Source: Glandiceps talaboti
Taxonomy: Eukaryota; Hemichordata; Enteropneusta; Spengelidae
Assembly: GCF_964340395.1 (NCBI RefSeq)
Contig: NC_135566.1
Location: 22,952,135 to 23,016,134 of the forward strand
DNA length: 64,000 bases
Direction of reading: 5' to 3'
Position numbers and translations under genes: made by a program. The notes beneath the pieces are model-generated. The model saw only the letters and a program-made list of their open reading frames with translations, did not search any database and had not been told where the DNA came from. Positions 10,176 through 22,644 of this stretch are shown one piece after another; positions within the stretch are counted from its first letter, which is position 1; every line of letters starts with the position of its first letter.

Positions 10176-11513
10176 CACCCCTTGGGTAGTGCATCTATCA
10201 CCACTTGGGTAGTGCATCTATCACAGCTTGGGTGGTGCATCTATCACAGCTTGGGTGGTGCATCTATCACAGCTTGGGTGGTGCATCTATCACAGCTTGG
10301 GTGGTGCATCTATCACCGCTTGGGTGGTGCATCTATCACAGCTTGGGTGGTGCATCTATCACAGCTTGGGTGGTGCATCTATCACAGCTTGGGTGGTGCA
10401 TCTATCACCGCTTGGGTGGTGCATCTATCACCGCTTGGGTGGTGCATCTATCACCCCTTGGGTGGTGCATCTATCACCGCTTGGGTGGTGCATCTATCAC
10501 CCCTTGGGTGGTGCATCTATCACCGCTTGGGTGGTGCATCTATCACCCCTTGGGTGGTGCATCTATCACCTCTTGGGTGGTGCATCTATCACCGCTTGGG
10601 TGGTGCATCTATCACCGCTTGGGTGGTGCATCTATCACAGCTTGGGTGGTGCATCTATCACCGCTTGGGTGGTGCATCTATCACAGCTTGGGTGGTGCAT
10701 CTATCACAGCTTGGGTGGTGCATCTATCACCGCTTGGGTGGTGCATCTATCACCCCTTGGGTGGTGCATCTATCACCGCTTGGGTGGTGCATCTATCACC
10801 CCTTGGGTGGTGCATCTATCACCGCTTGGGTGGTGCATCTATCACCCCTTGGGTGGTGCATCTATCACCCCTTGGGTGGTGCATCTATCACCCCTTGGGT
10901 GGTGCATCTATCACCGCTTGGGTGGTGCATCTATCACCCCTTGGGTAGTGCATCTATCACCGCTTGGGTGGTGCATCTATCACCCCTTGGGTGGTGCATC
11001 TATCACAGCTTGGGTGGTGCATCTATCACCCCTTGGGTGGTGCATCTATCACCTCTTGGGTGGTGCATCTATCACCGCTTGGGTGGTGCATATATCACCC
11101 CTTGGGTAGTGCATCTATCACCGCTTGGGTGGTGCATCTATCACCCCTTGGGTGGTGCATCTATCACAGCTTGGGTGGTGCATCTATCACCCCTTGGGTG
11201 GTGCATCTATCACCTCTTGGGTGGTGCATCTATCACCGCTTGGGTGGTGCATATATCACCCCTTGGGTGGTGCATCTATCACCCCTTGGGTGGTGCATCT
11301 ATCACCCCTTGGGTGGTGCATCTATCACCTCTTGGGTGGTGCATCTATCACAGCTTGGGTGGTGCATATATCACCCCTTGGGTGGTGCATCTATCACAGC
11401 TTGGGTGGTGCATCTATCACCCCTTGGGTGGTGCATCTATCACCGCTTGGGTGGTGCATCTATCACCCCTTGGGTAGTGCATCTATCACCGCTTGGGTGG
11501 TGCATCTATCACC
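10176..11513. repeat. 23-bp minisatellite, about 58 copies
   Basis: The unit is gcatctatcaccgcttgggt plus ggt, varying mainly at two bases (caccg, cacag, caccc, cacct before cttgggt). Because 23 is not a multiple of three and the unit has no stop codon in any rotation, all three forward frames stay open for hundreds of codons (for example WCIYHPLGGASITAWVVHLS). I regard these frames as artefacts, with no start context, domain or splice evidence. Confidence 0.97.
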
Positions 11514-11889
11514 GTATACTTCACTGGAAACTTCATTCATTTGAAGCAACACTATGTTAAAACATTAAAGCGACCCACCTTCATCTTGGTCGATAAACAA
11601 GGCAACTGGACTTCAACAGCAACAACGCAATGAAGTGACGTCATTGAAAGTTTTGGGTGAGAATGACAGCTTGACTGATAGTATAGTGCGTGTAGTATGT
11701 GTGCATCTTTTCTTTCGTTTGTAACAAATAGCAATAATGTAAGCTTTGATTTCTACTTGAGTGCGACCTAGCCATGCTATTATTGTTTCCTCTATAACAC
11801 TACTGATATGTGTAGTGAAAATACAATCTTCATGACATCCGCTACTTGAGTTTGAAAGTGGATGATCATATCACCACACACAAACAATA
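11514..11889. other. Anonymous sequence
   Basis: Nothing recognised between the minisatellite and the retroelement. Confidence 0.5.
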
Positions 11890-13305
11890 GCAAATGCATT
11901 CAATAACTTGTTTTACTACAATTGGATCCAAGCTGGCAATGAAGTTTACAAATCGAAATACTACACTTTTAACACAGTGTGACAGTAACTTCTACTTTAA
12001 GCCCATAACCACTGAGTACGTTTGTAGGCAATTGTTGAAACTCTGTATTGCTAAGGCCACTGGTATTGACAATATCAGCACGGTTACTAATTTATATCAA
12101 CGACATAGCAAATTCTACCAACTCCTTCCAGTTTCGACTTTTCGCAGATGACACCAACTTATTCAAATATATCGAAGAAAACAAGATTAATCTTACCCAC
12201 ATAAATGTAGATTTTCAGAAGGTTTGTGACTGGTGTTGAGCGAACAAACTAACGGTCAATGTTGACTAATTACATGGTCATTAAAACACCCCGTACACCT
12301 GTGAACGTAGAGAGGGCAGTCTGGGAAGCGATGGAAGTGAATTTAATAACGTCTCCTAGGTCCTCGACAACGTATCTTGGAGTCTCTCTTGACATCAATT
12401 TTGACTGGAAGTACCACGTCCAAAAAATTGTCAAATATATTGCCCTAAAGGTCGGACTTATCTCACTACTCCGACACTTATATTCCGAAATCTATTCTTC
12501 TGTTATTGTACAACTCGCTAATTCTCACACATATAAGCTACTGTATCGAAATTTGGAGCAATACTTGCACTTCTTTCTTGGTACCAATATATTTACTACA
12601 AAAGAAATTTACACCTCTTATCACTTTTTCTGACTTTCGTGCCCACACTGACCCTTTATTCAAACAGCTACTATTTTGCCAATTCATAACTTTATGTATT
12701 TCACACCTGCCTCTTTACTTTTGATTTGTTACACAATCACTTTGCCCATGATGTAAACCACTATTTGGATACAATTTCACATTCCTATTCTACTCGTTCC
12801 TCTACACATCGCAATTTCTATGTACCCAAAGTTAACCTAACACAAAGTAAGCACAGTGTAAGATATGCAGCCACTCATCACTGGAATTTATTACCAACTT
12901 ACCCAAGTCACATTAAAGACATCGCCGATAGGAACATATTCAAATCAACTTTAAAGGCTCACCCGAGTAATTCATAGAAAACACATGACATATATTTTTT
13001 TCTCTTATCAGTATAAATTTTATTAAGATTATTATGAGACATGTAAATATTTTGTACAATTATTGTATAATATTTGTGGATATCCTTTTCTTTCTTTTCT
13101 TACTTTTTGTTGCCCAGTTACACACTTGTATTTTTTTCCCTGTATATTTATTTTGTCAGGGTCACAGACTAGACTAGTTCAGATCGAATTATTCTGTGGT
13201 CCTCACCAGATATATTATCCAATCAACCTCCTTTTTGAAATGTACATAAACATGTTCTTCTGTTTTGTATCTGGTGAATAAACAATTCAATTCAATTCAA
13301 TTCAA
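11890..13305 (+). mobile_element. Non-LTR retrotransposon with internal deletion
   Basis: Pieces in three frames match a retroelement ORF2. ITTEYVCRQLLKLCIAKATGID is the segment before the RT. It then jumps to LIYINDIANSTNSFQFRLFADDTNLF with an intact FADD box, so the first half of the RT is deleted. YLGVSLDINFDWKYHVQKI follows, and the end reads SVRYAATHHWNLLPTYPSHI to the stop at 12977. The 3' region ends in AATAAA and repeats of CAATT at 13280-13305. Several frameshifts show it is dead. The tail differs from the 7497-9721 element, so it is another family. Confidence 0.8.
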
Positions 13306-13327
13306 CTTTAAATATGCACCTCTGTAT

Positions 13328-13328
<1 letters not shown>

Positions 13329-13359
<31 letters not shown>

Positions 13360-13360
13360 T
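13329..13360. repeat. (ATC)n microsatellite
   Basis: About ten copies of ATC lie between two retroelement fragments. Confidence 0.9.
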
Positions 13361-13379
13361 AACATACATTTTTAATCTG

Positions 13380-14080
13380 TCTCTACAGACAGGACAGGTT
13401 CCTGCAGAGTGGAAACGATCTAGGGTTGTACCATTATTTAAGGGGATAGAACTGACGTTGGTAATTACCGACCAATATCTATCCTCCCTGTAGTTTCTAA
13501 GATATTGGAAAGAGCTGTCCATGATCAGCTGTACAGCTATCTAGATGAGAATGACATGGTGAATAGATGTCAGTCATGATTTAGGCCAGGTTACTCCACG
13601 GCATTAGCTCTTACTCATGTTACATATATTTCATTGAATAATATTGATCGTAAACAACTCACTGGTGTAATATTTCTAGATCTGAAGAAAGTATTTGATA
13701 CAGTCGATCATGGACTGCTGCTTCAGAAACTACATCAAATTGGTATACAAGCAGTGCATTGGCATGGTTCCGTGCCTATCTAAAAGGTAGTACACATTAT
13801 CAGAAAGCACGGGCATTTCTTGTGGGGTACCCCAAGGTTATTTTCTATTCAAGCAAATCGGCTGCCGATACTGAATTGACACTTATGGGTGGAAATAATA
13901 CATGTCAAGGCCTGGCTTGACTCAAACAAGTTAAACATTGAATTAAGTAAAACCAAGATCATGCTTTTCGGTTCTTCTCAAAGACTAAAACTAAATCTTG
14001 TTTTGCAAATTCGTGTACAGGGAGACATAGTAGAGCGTAGCATTTTGCCAGTTCTGGTTGATTTCCGAATGTTGGGTTGT
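13380..14080 (+). pseudogene. Second decayed reverse transcriptase fragment
   Basis: With frame changes it reads GQVPAEWKRSRVVPLFKG, NYRPISILPVVSKILERAV, then QS with a stop, FRPGYSTALALTHV, LTGVIFLDLKKVFDTVDHG and GTPRLFS, followed by IIHVKAWLDSNKLNIELSKT and KIMLFGSSQRLK. These are RT blocks in the right order, but the FADD region is missing between the GTP and KAWLDSN blocks, so an internal deletion is likely. It differs from both elements upstream. Confidence 0.85.
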
Positions 14081-14219
14081 TGATTTCAGTGTCGTCAATG
14101 ATGATATGGGGCAGTGGTGTCAGTGGTCGTCCATGTAACAGAAGAAAAGGTGTTAGAGGTGTATCATCATCGCTGTTCGTGTAGAGATTAGTAATAGGAC
14201 AGTCGTTTAAACTTTAATT

Positions 14220-14442
14220 CTGTCTCAATTTCTAATTTGCATATTTATGACCCGGCCAAATTCTCTTGAACAAAATCAGATCTGGGTATTTCAAGACACC
14301 TTCACACTAAATGTCAGCACAATAGACCCATTAGTTTTGGAGAAGAAGATTGAAATACAAAAAGTTGATGGATGGACGGACGACGGTCAAAGGTCAGACA
14401 TCAACCTACCCATATAGCCCCGCTGCGGAGCTAAAAATCGAA
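14220..14442 (+). mobile_element. Hairpin-ended repeat, relative of family 2
   Basis: It has atttgcatatttatgacccgg near its start, a short (GGAC) stretch, and ends in tagccccgctgcggagcta, a hairpin of AGCCCCGC and GCGGAGCT. The layout (AT-rich body, GGAC run, terminal GC hairpin) is that of family 2 with different sequence. Confidence 0.55.
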
Positions 14443-14914
14443 ATTTTATGCACAAAATGCTACAAGAATGCCAATTAACTCTAAATCTCTGAGTAAAATG
14501 TTTGACAATTTATAGCCTAGAATTTAATCTTCAACCCATAACATAAATAAATTCTCTGCTTTAGAAACTGCAACAAACGTTTTTACCAAAACACTGTGTA
14601 TATGGCAACTTATAGGATAATTTAGGAATGAATAAAAATAATGCCTAATCCTAAAATCGTCAACTATGCAAATGTCTCATTATTGGGAGTTTACCAAAAC
14701 CTAACCAGTTCTTTCCTTTCTCATACAAAGGAAGATATGTACAAAGTTTCATTTAAATTGACCCAGTCATTTTAGAGAAAATAATGACACAGCCAAACAG
14801 ACAGACCTTTTCCATAACCTCCCATTACAGTGCGGTAAACATGATCACATGTATGTCTAACAACAAGAGTACACCCACAGCACCAGCCTGAGGCCTAATA
14901 TTAATAAAATATAC

Positions 14915-16270
14915 CACCAATGGCATTGTAGCACAACTGTACAGTTTTTAAAAACATTTATCTATATGCTAGTCCATGCTAACAATAGGTGTTCATTTGC
15001 TGAATGACTATCCAGTTGCCTATCCAACCATGTTGCTATTTTTGTGATATACGCGATCATTTGGCTGTTGTTATGGGTGTAGTCATGTTGCTAGATATAT
15101 TTGCATACATTTTTGAATGTTTTTGTTCAATTATGTATGAATTCCTGATATTATCTTTGCAATATATGTGATCATTTGGCTGTTGCTATGGGCGTGGTCT
15201 TGTTGCTTGGCACATTTGCATACATTTATTGAATGTTTATTCATTTGTCTTTCAATTCCTGTTATCTTTGCAATATACGTGATTAATTGACTGTTGCTAT
15301 GGGCGTGGTCTTGTTGCTAGGCAAATTTACATACATTTTTTGAATGTTTATTCAATTGTCTTTCAATTTGTTATCTTTGCAATATACGTGATTATTTGGT
15401 TGTTGCTATGGGCGTGGTCTTGTTGCTAGGCAAATTTTCATACATTTTTGAATGTTTATTCAATTGTCTTAATCCCCATCGTTATCTTTGCAATATATGT
15501 GATCATTTGGCTGTTGCTATGGGCGTGGTCTTGTTGCTTGGTAAATTTGCATATATTTTTTCAATGTTAACTCACTTGCATACCAGATGAAGTTTTTATT
15601 TAACCAAAATATACTGCCATTTGGTTGTTGCTAAGGGCGTGGTCATGCTTGCTAGGGCCAATTTTGTCAAAATGTTTTGAAGAAAATCTGCAGAATAACA
15701 CTTTAAGAAACATCTCAACAAGTTTCAGACTCACTGACCAAGTACTTTGTGATATAATCTTTTGACCAAAAATGAACATTTCTACACCTAATTTGCATAT
15801 CACTCATGACATCATTGTATCCTTAATATTTCTTCATCTATACATCCCTAGATGCATTCAAATTAAATTTCAGCCCAATCTGCTCAGTAGTTTTGGAATT
15901 ATTGATTTTTGACCAAAAAGACACATTTTTAGCCCTAATTTGCATATCACTAATGGGGCCATCATATCATGTACAATTCGTAGTATAAACACCCCGAAGT
16001 GTTTCACCCAAATTTCAGCCCAATCTGCCCAGTAGTTTTTAAGTTTAAGCTTTTTGACCAAAATCACATTTTTTGACCCGAATCACACACCGATGATAAG
16101 ATCATTTTGATTTCCCAACTAGACACCCAAGGTAATGCACCCACAAAATATCATTGCAATTGGTCCAGTAGTTCTTGAGTTTAAGTCATTTACATAAGCA
16201 CACAGACAGGCACCCTGGCCGGCGATCCCTATATCACTACTAAACCTCAGTTCAGTTGTGCTAAAAATGA
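14915..16270 (+). mobile_element. Dispersed repeat family 1, near-complete copy
   Basis: The left end is tagcacaactgtacagtttt and the right end cagttgtgcta; TAGCACAACTG is an exact terminal inverted repeat. The left half holds several roughly 120-base sub-repeats built on ttgctatgggcgtggtcttg and ttgctaggcaaattt. The right half holds diverged repeats built on accaaaaagacacattttta and aatttgcatatcactaatgg. Most copies carry a (CA)n run just inside the right end; here it is reduced to cacacagacaggcacc. No protein is encoded, so this is a non-autonomous element. I found no consistent target duplication. Confidence 0.8.
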
Positions 16271-16643
16271 TTATAAGGGTGTTATGTAGAGCCCCTCTCT
16301 CTCTGTCTCTCTGTCCCTCTCTCTCTCTGCCCCCCCCCCCCACCCCACCCAAGAGAATTTATATCCAAAGCATGTCTCACAGAAAGACGAAATTTAAAAC
16401 AGAAACTTAATATTGAAGACTTTTTTTGTGCTGCAAATAACTACAGATACAGTACATGATTCTACGGATTTACTTTCACATTTAGGACTACTTGAAAGGA
16501 CTATGTTGCACCATCACATCACTGTGGAACTGTCACTGCCTTCACAGTAGTCACTGAGGTGCCTAAACTCAGTAATGCATAGCACTAACAGGCTCTGTTG
16601 AGTAATTGTCCCAAATTGCTTGAGTCATTTCCCATGTTGTGAG
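16271..16643. other. Anonymous sequence with a CT/C-rich run
   Basis: A (CT)n and poly-C stretch lies at 16290-16350. The rest up to the 50-bp array shows no gene, though its last part could be the tail of the SINE proposed below. Confidence 0.5.
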
Positions 16644-19600
16644 TCTAAATCCATCAAGGCTGTACACCACCCATCCGGGGTTTGTGTCGGTAGTCTATGT
16701 CCATCAAGGCTGTACAACACCCATCCTGGGTTTGTGTCGGTAGTCTAAATCCATCAAGGCTGTACAACACCCATCCTGGGTTTGTGTCGGTAGTCTATGT
16801 CCATCAAGGCTGTACAACTCCCATCCTGGGTTTGTGTCGGTAGTCTATGTCCATCAAGGCTGTACAACACCCATCCTGGGTTTGTGTCGGTAGTCTATGT
16901 CCATCAAGGCTGTACAACACCCATCCTGGCTTTGTGTCGGTAGTCTATGTCCATCAAGGCTGTACAACACCCATCCTGGGTTTGTGTCGATAGTCTATGT
17001 CCATTAAGACTGTACAACACCCATCCTGGGTTTGTGTCTGTAGTCTATGTCCATCAAGACTGTACAACACCCATCCTGGGTTTGTGTCGGTAGTCTATGT
17101 CCATCAAAACTGTACAACACCCATCCTGGGTTTGTGTCTGTAGTCTATGTCCATCAAGGCTGTACAACACCCATCCTGGGTTTGTGTCGGTAGTCTATGT
17201 CCATCAAGGCTGTACAACACCCATCCTGGGTTTGTGTCGGTAGGCTATGTCCATCAAGGCTGTACAACACCCATCCTGGGTTTGTGTCGGTAGTCTATGT
17301 CCATCAAGACTGTACAACACCCATCCTGGGTTTGTGTCGGTAGTCTATGTCCATCAAGGCTGTACAACACCCATCCTGGGTTTGTGTCGGTAGTCTATGT
17401 CCATCAAGACTGTACAACACCCATCCTGGGTTTGTGTCGGTAGTCTATGTCCATCAAGGCTGTACAACACCCATCCTGGGTTTGTGTCGGTAGTCTATGT
17501 CCATCAAGGCTGTACAACACCCATCCTGGGTTTGTGTCTGTAGTCTATGTCCATCAAGGCTGTACAACACCCATCCTGGGTTTGTGTCGGTAGTCTATGT
17601 CCATCAAGGCTGTACAACACCCATCCTGGGTTTGTGTCGGTAGTCTATGTCCATCAAGGCTGTACAACACCCATCCTGGGTTTGTGTCTGTAGTCTATGT
17701 CCATCAAGACTGTACAACACCCATCCTGGGTTTGTGTCAGTAGTCTATGTCCATCAAGACTGTACAACACCCATCCTGGGTTTGTGTCTGTAGTCTATGT
17801 CCATCAAGACTGTACAACACCCATCCTGGGTTTGTGTCAGTAGTCTATGTCCATCAAGGCTGTACAACACCCATCCTGGGTTTGTGTCAGTAGTCTATGT
17901 CCATCAAGGCTGTACAACACCCATCCTGGGTTTGTGTCGGTAGTCTATGTCCATCAAGGCTGTACAACACCCATCCTGGGTTTGTGTCGGTAGTCTATGT
18001 CCATCAAGGCTGTACAACACCCATCCTGGGTTTGTGTCGGTAGTCTATGTCCATCAAGGCTGTACAACACCCATCCTGGGTTTGTGTCGGTAGTCTATGT
18101 CCATCAAGACTGTACAACACCCATCCTTGGTTTGTGTCGATAGTCTATGTCCATCAAGGCTGTACAACACCCATCCTGGGTTTGTGTCTGTAGTCTATGT
18201 CCATCAAGGCTGTACAACACCCATCCTGGGTTTGTGTCAGTAGTCTATGTCCATCAAGGCTGTACAACACCCATCCTGGGTTTGTGTCGGTAGTCTATGT
18301 CCATCAAGACTGTACACCACCCATCCTGGGTTTGTGTCGGTAGTCTATGTCCATCAAGGCTGTACAACACCCATCCTGGGTTTGTGTCGGTAGTCTATGT
18401 CCATCAAGGCTGTACAACACCCATCCTGGGTTTGTGTCGGTAGTCTATGTCCATTAAGACTGTACAACACCCATCCTGGGTTTGTGTCGGTAGTCTATGT
18501 CCATTAAGACTGTACAACACCCATCCTGGGTTTGTGTCGGTAGTCTATGTCCATCAAGACTGTACAACACCCATCCTGGGTTTGTGTCGGTAGTCTATGT
18601 CCATCAAGGCTGTACAACACCCATCCTGGGTTTGTGTCGGTAGTCTATGTCCATCAAGGCTGTACAACACCCATCCTGGGTTTGTGTCGATAGTCTAAGT
18701 CCATCAAGGCTGTACAACACCCATCCTGGGTTTGTGTCGGTAGTCTATGTCCATTAAGACTGTACAACACCCATCCTGGGTTTGTGTCGGTAGTCTATGT
18801 CCATCAAGGCTGTACAACACCCATCCTGGGTTTGTGTCAGTAGTCTATGTCCATTAACACTGTACAACACCCATCCTGGGTTTGTGTCGGTAGTCTATGT
18901 CCATCAAGGCTGTACAACACCCATCCTGGGTTTGTGTCGATAGTCTAAGTCCATCAAGGCTGTACAACACCCATCCTGGGTTTGTGTCGGTAGTCTATGT
19001 CCATTAAGACTGTACAACACCCATCCTGGGTTTGTGTCGGTAGTCTATGTCCATCAAGGCTGTACAACACCCATCCTGGGTTTGTGTCAGTAGTCTATGT
19101 CCATTAAGACTGTACAACACCCATCCTGGGTTTGTGTCAGTAGTCTATGTCCATCAAGGCTGTACAACACCCATCCTGGGTTTGTGTCGATAGTCTAAGT
19201 CCATCAAGGCTGTACAACACCCATCCTGGGTTTGTGTCAGTAGTCTATGTCCATCAAGGCTGTACAACACCCATCCTGGGTTTGTGTCGATAGTCTATGT
19301 CCATCAAGGCTGTACAACACCCATCCTGGGTTTGTGTCAGTAGTCTATGTCCATCAAGGCTGTACAACACCCATCCTGGCTTTGTGTCGGTAGTCTATGT
19401 CCATCAAGGCTGTACAACACCCATCCTGGGTTTGTGTCGGTAGTCTATGTCCATCAAGGCTGTACAACACCCATCCTGGGTTTGTGTCTGTAGTCTATGT
19501 CCATCAAGGCTGTACAACACCCATCCTGGGTTTGTGTCGGTAGTCTATGTCCATCAAGGCTGTACAATTCCCATCCTGGGTTTGTGTCGGTAGTCTATGT

Positions 19601-20196
19601 CCATCAAGGCTGTACAACACCCATCCTGGGTTTGTGTCGGTAGTCTATGTCCATTAAGACTGTACACCACCCATCCTGGGTTTGTGTCGGTAGTCTATGT
19701 CCATCAAGGCTGTACAATTCCCATCCTGGGTTTGTGTCGGTAGTCTATGTCCATTAAGACTGTACACCACCCATCCTGGGTTTGTGTCGGTAGTCTATGT
19801 CCATCAAGGCTGTACAACACCCATCCTGGGTTTGTGTCGGTAGTCTATGTCCATCAAGGCTGTACAACTCCCATCCTGGGTTTGTGTCGGTAGTCTATGT
19901 CCATCAAGGCTGTACAACACCCATCCTGGGTTTGTGTCGGTAGTCTATGTCCATTAAGACTGTACACCACCCATCCTGGGTTTGTGTCGGTAGTCTATGT
20001 CCATCAAGGCTGTACAATTCCCATCCTGGGTTTGTGTCGGTAGTCTATGTCCATTAAGACTGTACACCACCCATCCTGGGTTTGTGTCGGTAGTCTATGT
20101 CCATCAAGACTGTACACCACCCATCCTGGGTTTGTGTCGGTAGTCTATGTCCATAAAGACTGTACACCCATCCTGGGTTTGTGTCTGTAGTCTATA
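16644..20196. repeat. 50-bp minisatellite, about 71 copies
   Basis: The unit joins ccatcaaggctgtacaacac, ccatcctgggtttgtgtcgg and tagtctatgt. Period is 50 throughout. Variants such as ccattaagac, gtctaagtcc and tacaattccc recur at fixed spacings (see findings). The array is interrupted by the transposon at 20197-23358 and one further unit follows at 23359-23408. Confidence 0.97.
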
Positions 20197-20960
20197 CAGG
20201 GTTCGTACACTTAAAGCAAAACAAAATTCCACGACTTTCCAGGGGTTTTTCGTCAGTTTTCGAGGGGTATTCGTATTGATTTTGGCCATTTTCCAGGGGT
20301 GTTGAGCAAAGTATATTTTTTGAATGACATCTAATTGTCTGATCGAGAAGAAATTAACAAGGGTTCTCATAATATGTGCATTGCCTTTCCAAAAAACAAC
20401 ATATACTTGTAAATGAATTACACTTTGAATAACTCTTGTAAAATGATCAGCAGACCAACTGAGTCTTTGTTTTCTGTTCAATATTGTATTAGTACATTAT
20501 ACTAGTAGTGTTACAGTTGAATGTCATTTTAGTTGTATTTGCAAATATTGTAATGCACATGTTATCTCAAGAGAGTTTTATACTGTATTGTTCCAGTTCA
20601 GTTTCCTAAATGTGTGCTAAAAGAAATCAAATTGGTCTAAATAACACTGAAAAAACTCTCAATGAAATGCATTGCCATGTATCCCGTTCTTGTTTGATGT
20701 AAATTAGTTCAATATAATGTCAAAAGAAAATAAATGTATGACTCAAAAATGCCAGCCACATTTCATCTAACAGAATAGGAGTCAAGTGATATATATTAGT
20801 GGTTATGATAATTAAGATGGCCCTATTATCATAGTAATTGTATATCTTAATGAACCTGGTAATACATTTAACTTGTAAGAGCCTGATTATTGGACTGGTT
20901 TTGAAGTTAGATTACAAAGGTGAATGCAGGATTTTAAACAAAGTCTCAGAATGTGTTTAT

Positions 20961-21024
20961 TTAAATTTTTGATTTCCAAGTAGTAGCTCTCCTTCTAGAT
21001 CTTGTGTATATAAACATGGCATTG

Positions 21025-21069
<45 letters not shown>

Positions 21070-21568
21070 GACCCAATTTCTCCTTCAACTTCATCAGAGT
21101 TGGAACTAGCTGTATCATCATTCTCACTGTCACTGTCATCAGATGACAAATCATTCTCACTTTCTTTCGATTGATAATAGTGGCATCTTACAGCCTCAAC
21201 TTTGTCTATTTTGTGCATTCCTGCCACAGCTGGAATTTCATAGTTGGAAAGGTCCTTATCAAGTTCTTTCACTTTCAATTTGGAAATGTCACCGTTTCTG
21301 ACAATCGCATCCCAGTCATATTCATCAAATTTTTTTCAGCAGGTTGCTCCCTTTCATTCTTTTTCTTTCCCTCATAGAGGCAAGTGTTCTCTGTTGTTTT
21401 AAATGAAGGATTGCATAGTTTCTTGCTCACTTCGTCAAGTTTCTCAACATTTTTACTTGACACTAACCCTTTACTATACAGGTGTTTTAGTTGTGCACAG
21501 GGTTGGAAGTCATCTGGTGGTCTTTCACTACCATCATCTCTTGTTAATGGTGTTGAGAATACATCCAT
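20961..21568 (-). pseudogene. Acidic SAP-like protein carried by the transposon, frameshifted
   Basis: The minus strand opens at 21568 with MDVFSTPLTRDDGSERPPDD and reads to EREQPAEK. At the run of seven A (plus-strand T 21330-21336) a one-base shift lets it continue as FDEYDWDAIVRNGD, ISKLKVKELDKDLSNYEIP, KIDKVEAVRCHYY, an acidic Ser/Asp stretch and about fifteen Asp encoded by an (ATC)n run, ending YTRSRRRATTWKSKI. The middle resembles a SAP helix-turn-helix DNA-binding motif. About 200 residues in all, with no catalytic domain seen, so it could be the C-terminal exon of the transposase or an accessory protein. I do not recognise the family. Confidence 0.55.
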
Positions 21569-22114
21569 ATAGTGTCAAAGTTTAGTTATTTATCGTTATA
21601 TTTACAAGTAATAGTATATTCATGCAAAGTTGAAAAGTATGTGCAAAAAACTTATTTTACTTTTTCTCTGTTAACTCAGCTTGTGAGATATTGTCTTCTG
21701 TTTCACATGTAGCAGATGTTGCCAATATGCTAATTTTAGGAAATATTTAGAACGTGTTATTAAAAGTTTGTGTTGAAAATTATAGTCATATCTATAGGAT
21801 GAAAAAATACCTTGCACAGAAGTTTTTGATACTTGTCAAGTATGTTTTAGTGCAGGTGCATCTTTCACATTTTGATGGCAGGCTGAGATGAACCTTTTCT
21901 AACTCTTTTTTTTTTTAACTTCCAAGAGCTGCAAATGTAAAATGTTGTCTGTCATTTAATACTAGTAAGAATTTACATGAAAAAGTTACATATCATTGTG
22001 ATAACCACAAACCAAAACACAGTCATGTCACAAAGAATATTTTCAGTACAGTGTAAAGGTAATTTCACACATTAAATGAACCAGTGTACATGAAAGACAC
22101 TGGTTTTTTCAGAC

Positions 22115-22606
22115 AAAAAACAATCTGTACCACTCAATTCGCCCATTTCAATTTATCATTACATTAACAGTTTATTAAAAGAAAATTAAAATTTGACTGT
22201 TTTTGTTTTTCATTTCACTAACTTGTGAGCAACTGTTGTTTGTAGCTGTTGTTGTTGTTGTTGTTGTTGATCCTGCTACTCATGTACAAAGCTCTGAACA
22301 ACACTGCTCATGTCTATATATCTGATCTAATCAACCTGAAAGTGTCATCCAGAGTTCTCCGATCAAACGACAAAATCCTACTTCATGTACCACGGAGTAA
22401 CCGGAAGACCTATGGTGATCGTGCTTTCTCGCGTACCGCCCCCTTCGCTTGGAACAATGTCCCTCTAGAAGTGCGCCAGTCACCCAGCCTTGACGCATCA
22501 AGACTTATCTGTTTAGCAGAGCCTACTGACATCTCTATATATCCACACTTTTGTAAAGCGCCATTGAACATTGCTACGTAGTGGGGTTTGGCGCTATATA
22601 AATCTC

Positions 22607-22644
<38 letters not shown>

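Noticed and set aside
10158-11560. Long open frames of 139 to 439 codons
   Set aside because: They are the three forward rotations of a 23-bp minisatellite; no start context, domain or splice evidence.
16644-20196. CRISPR-like regular repeats (also 43838-46262 and 52238-59694)
   Set aside because: The units are contiguous tandem repeats without unique spacers, in a eukaryotic context with introns and retroelements.
20104-20481. 125-codon minus-strand frame across the array and transposon boundary
   Set aside because: It spans an insertion junction and reads through minisatellite units, so it cannot be an ancestral gene.
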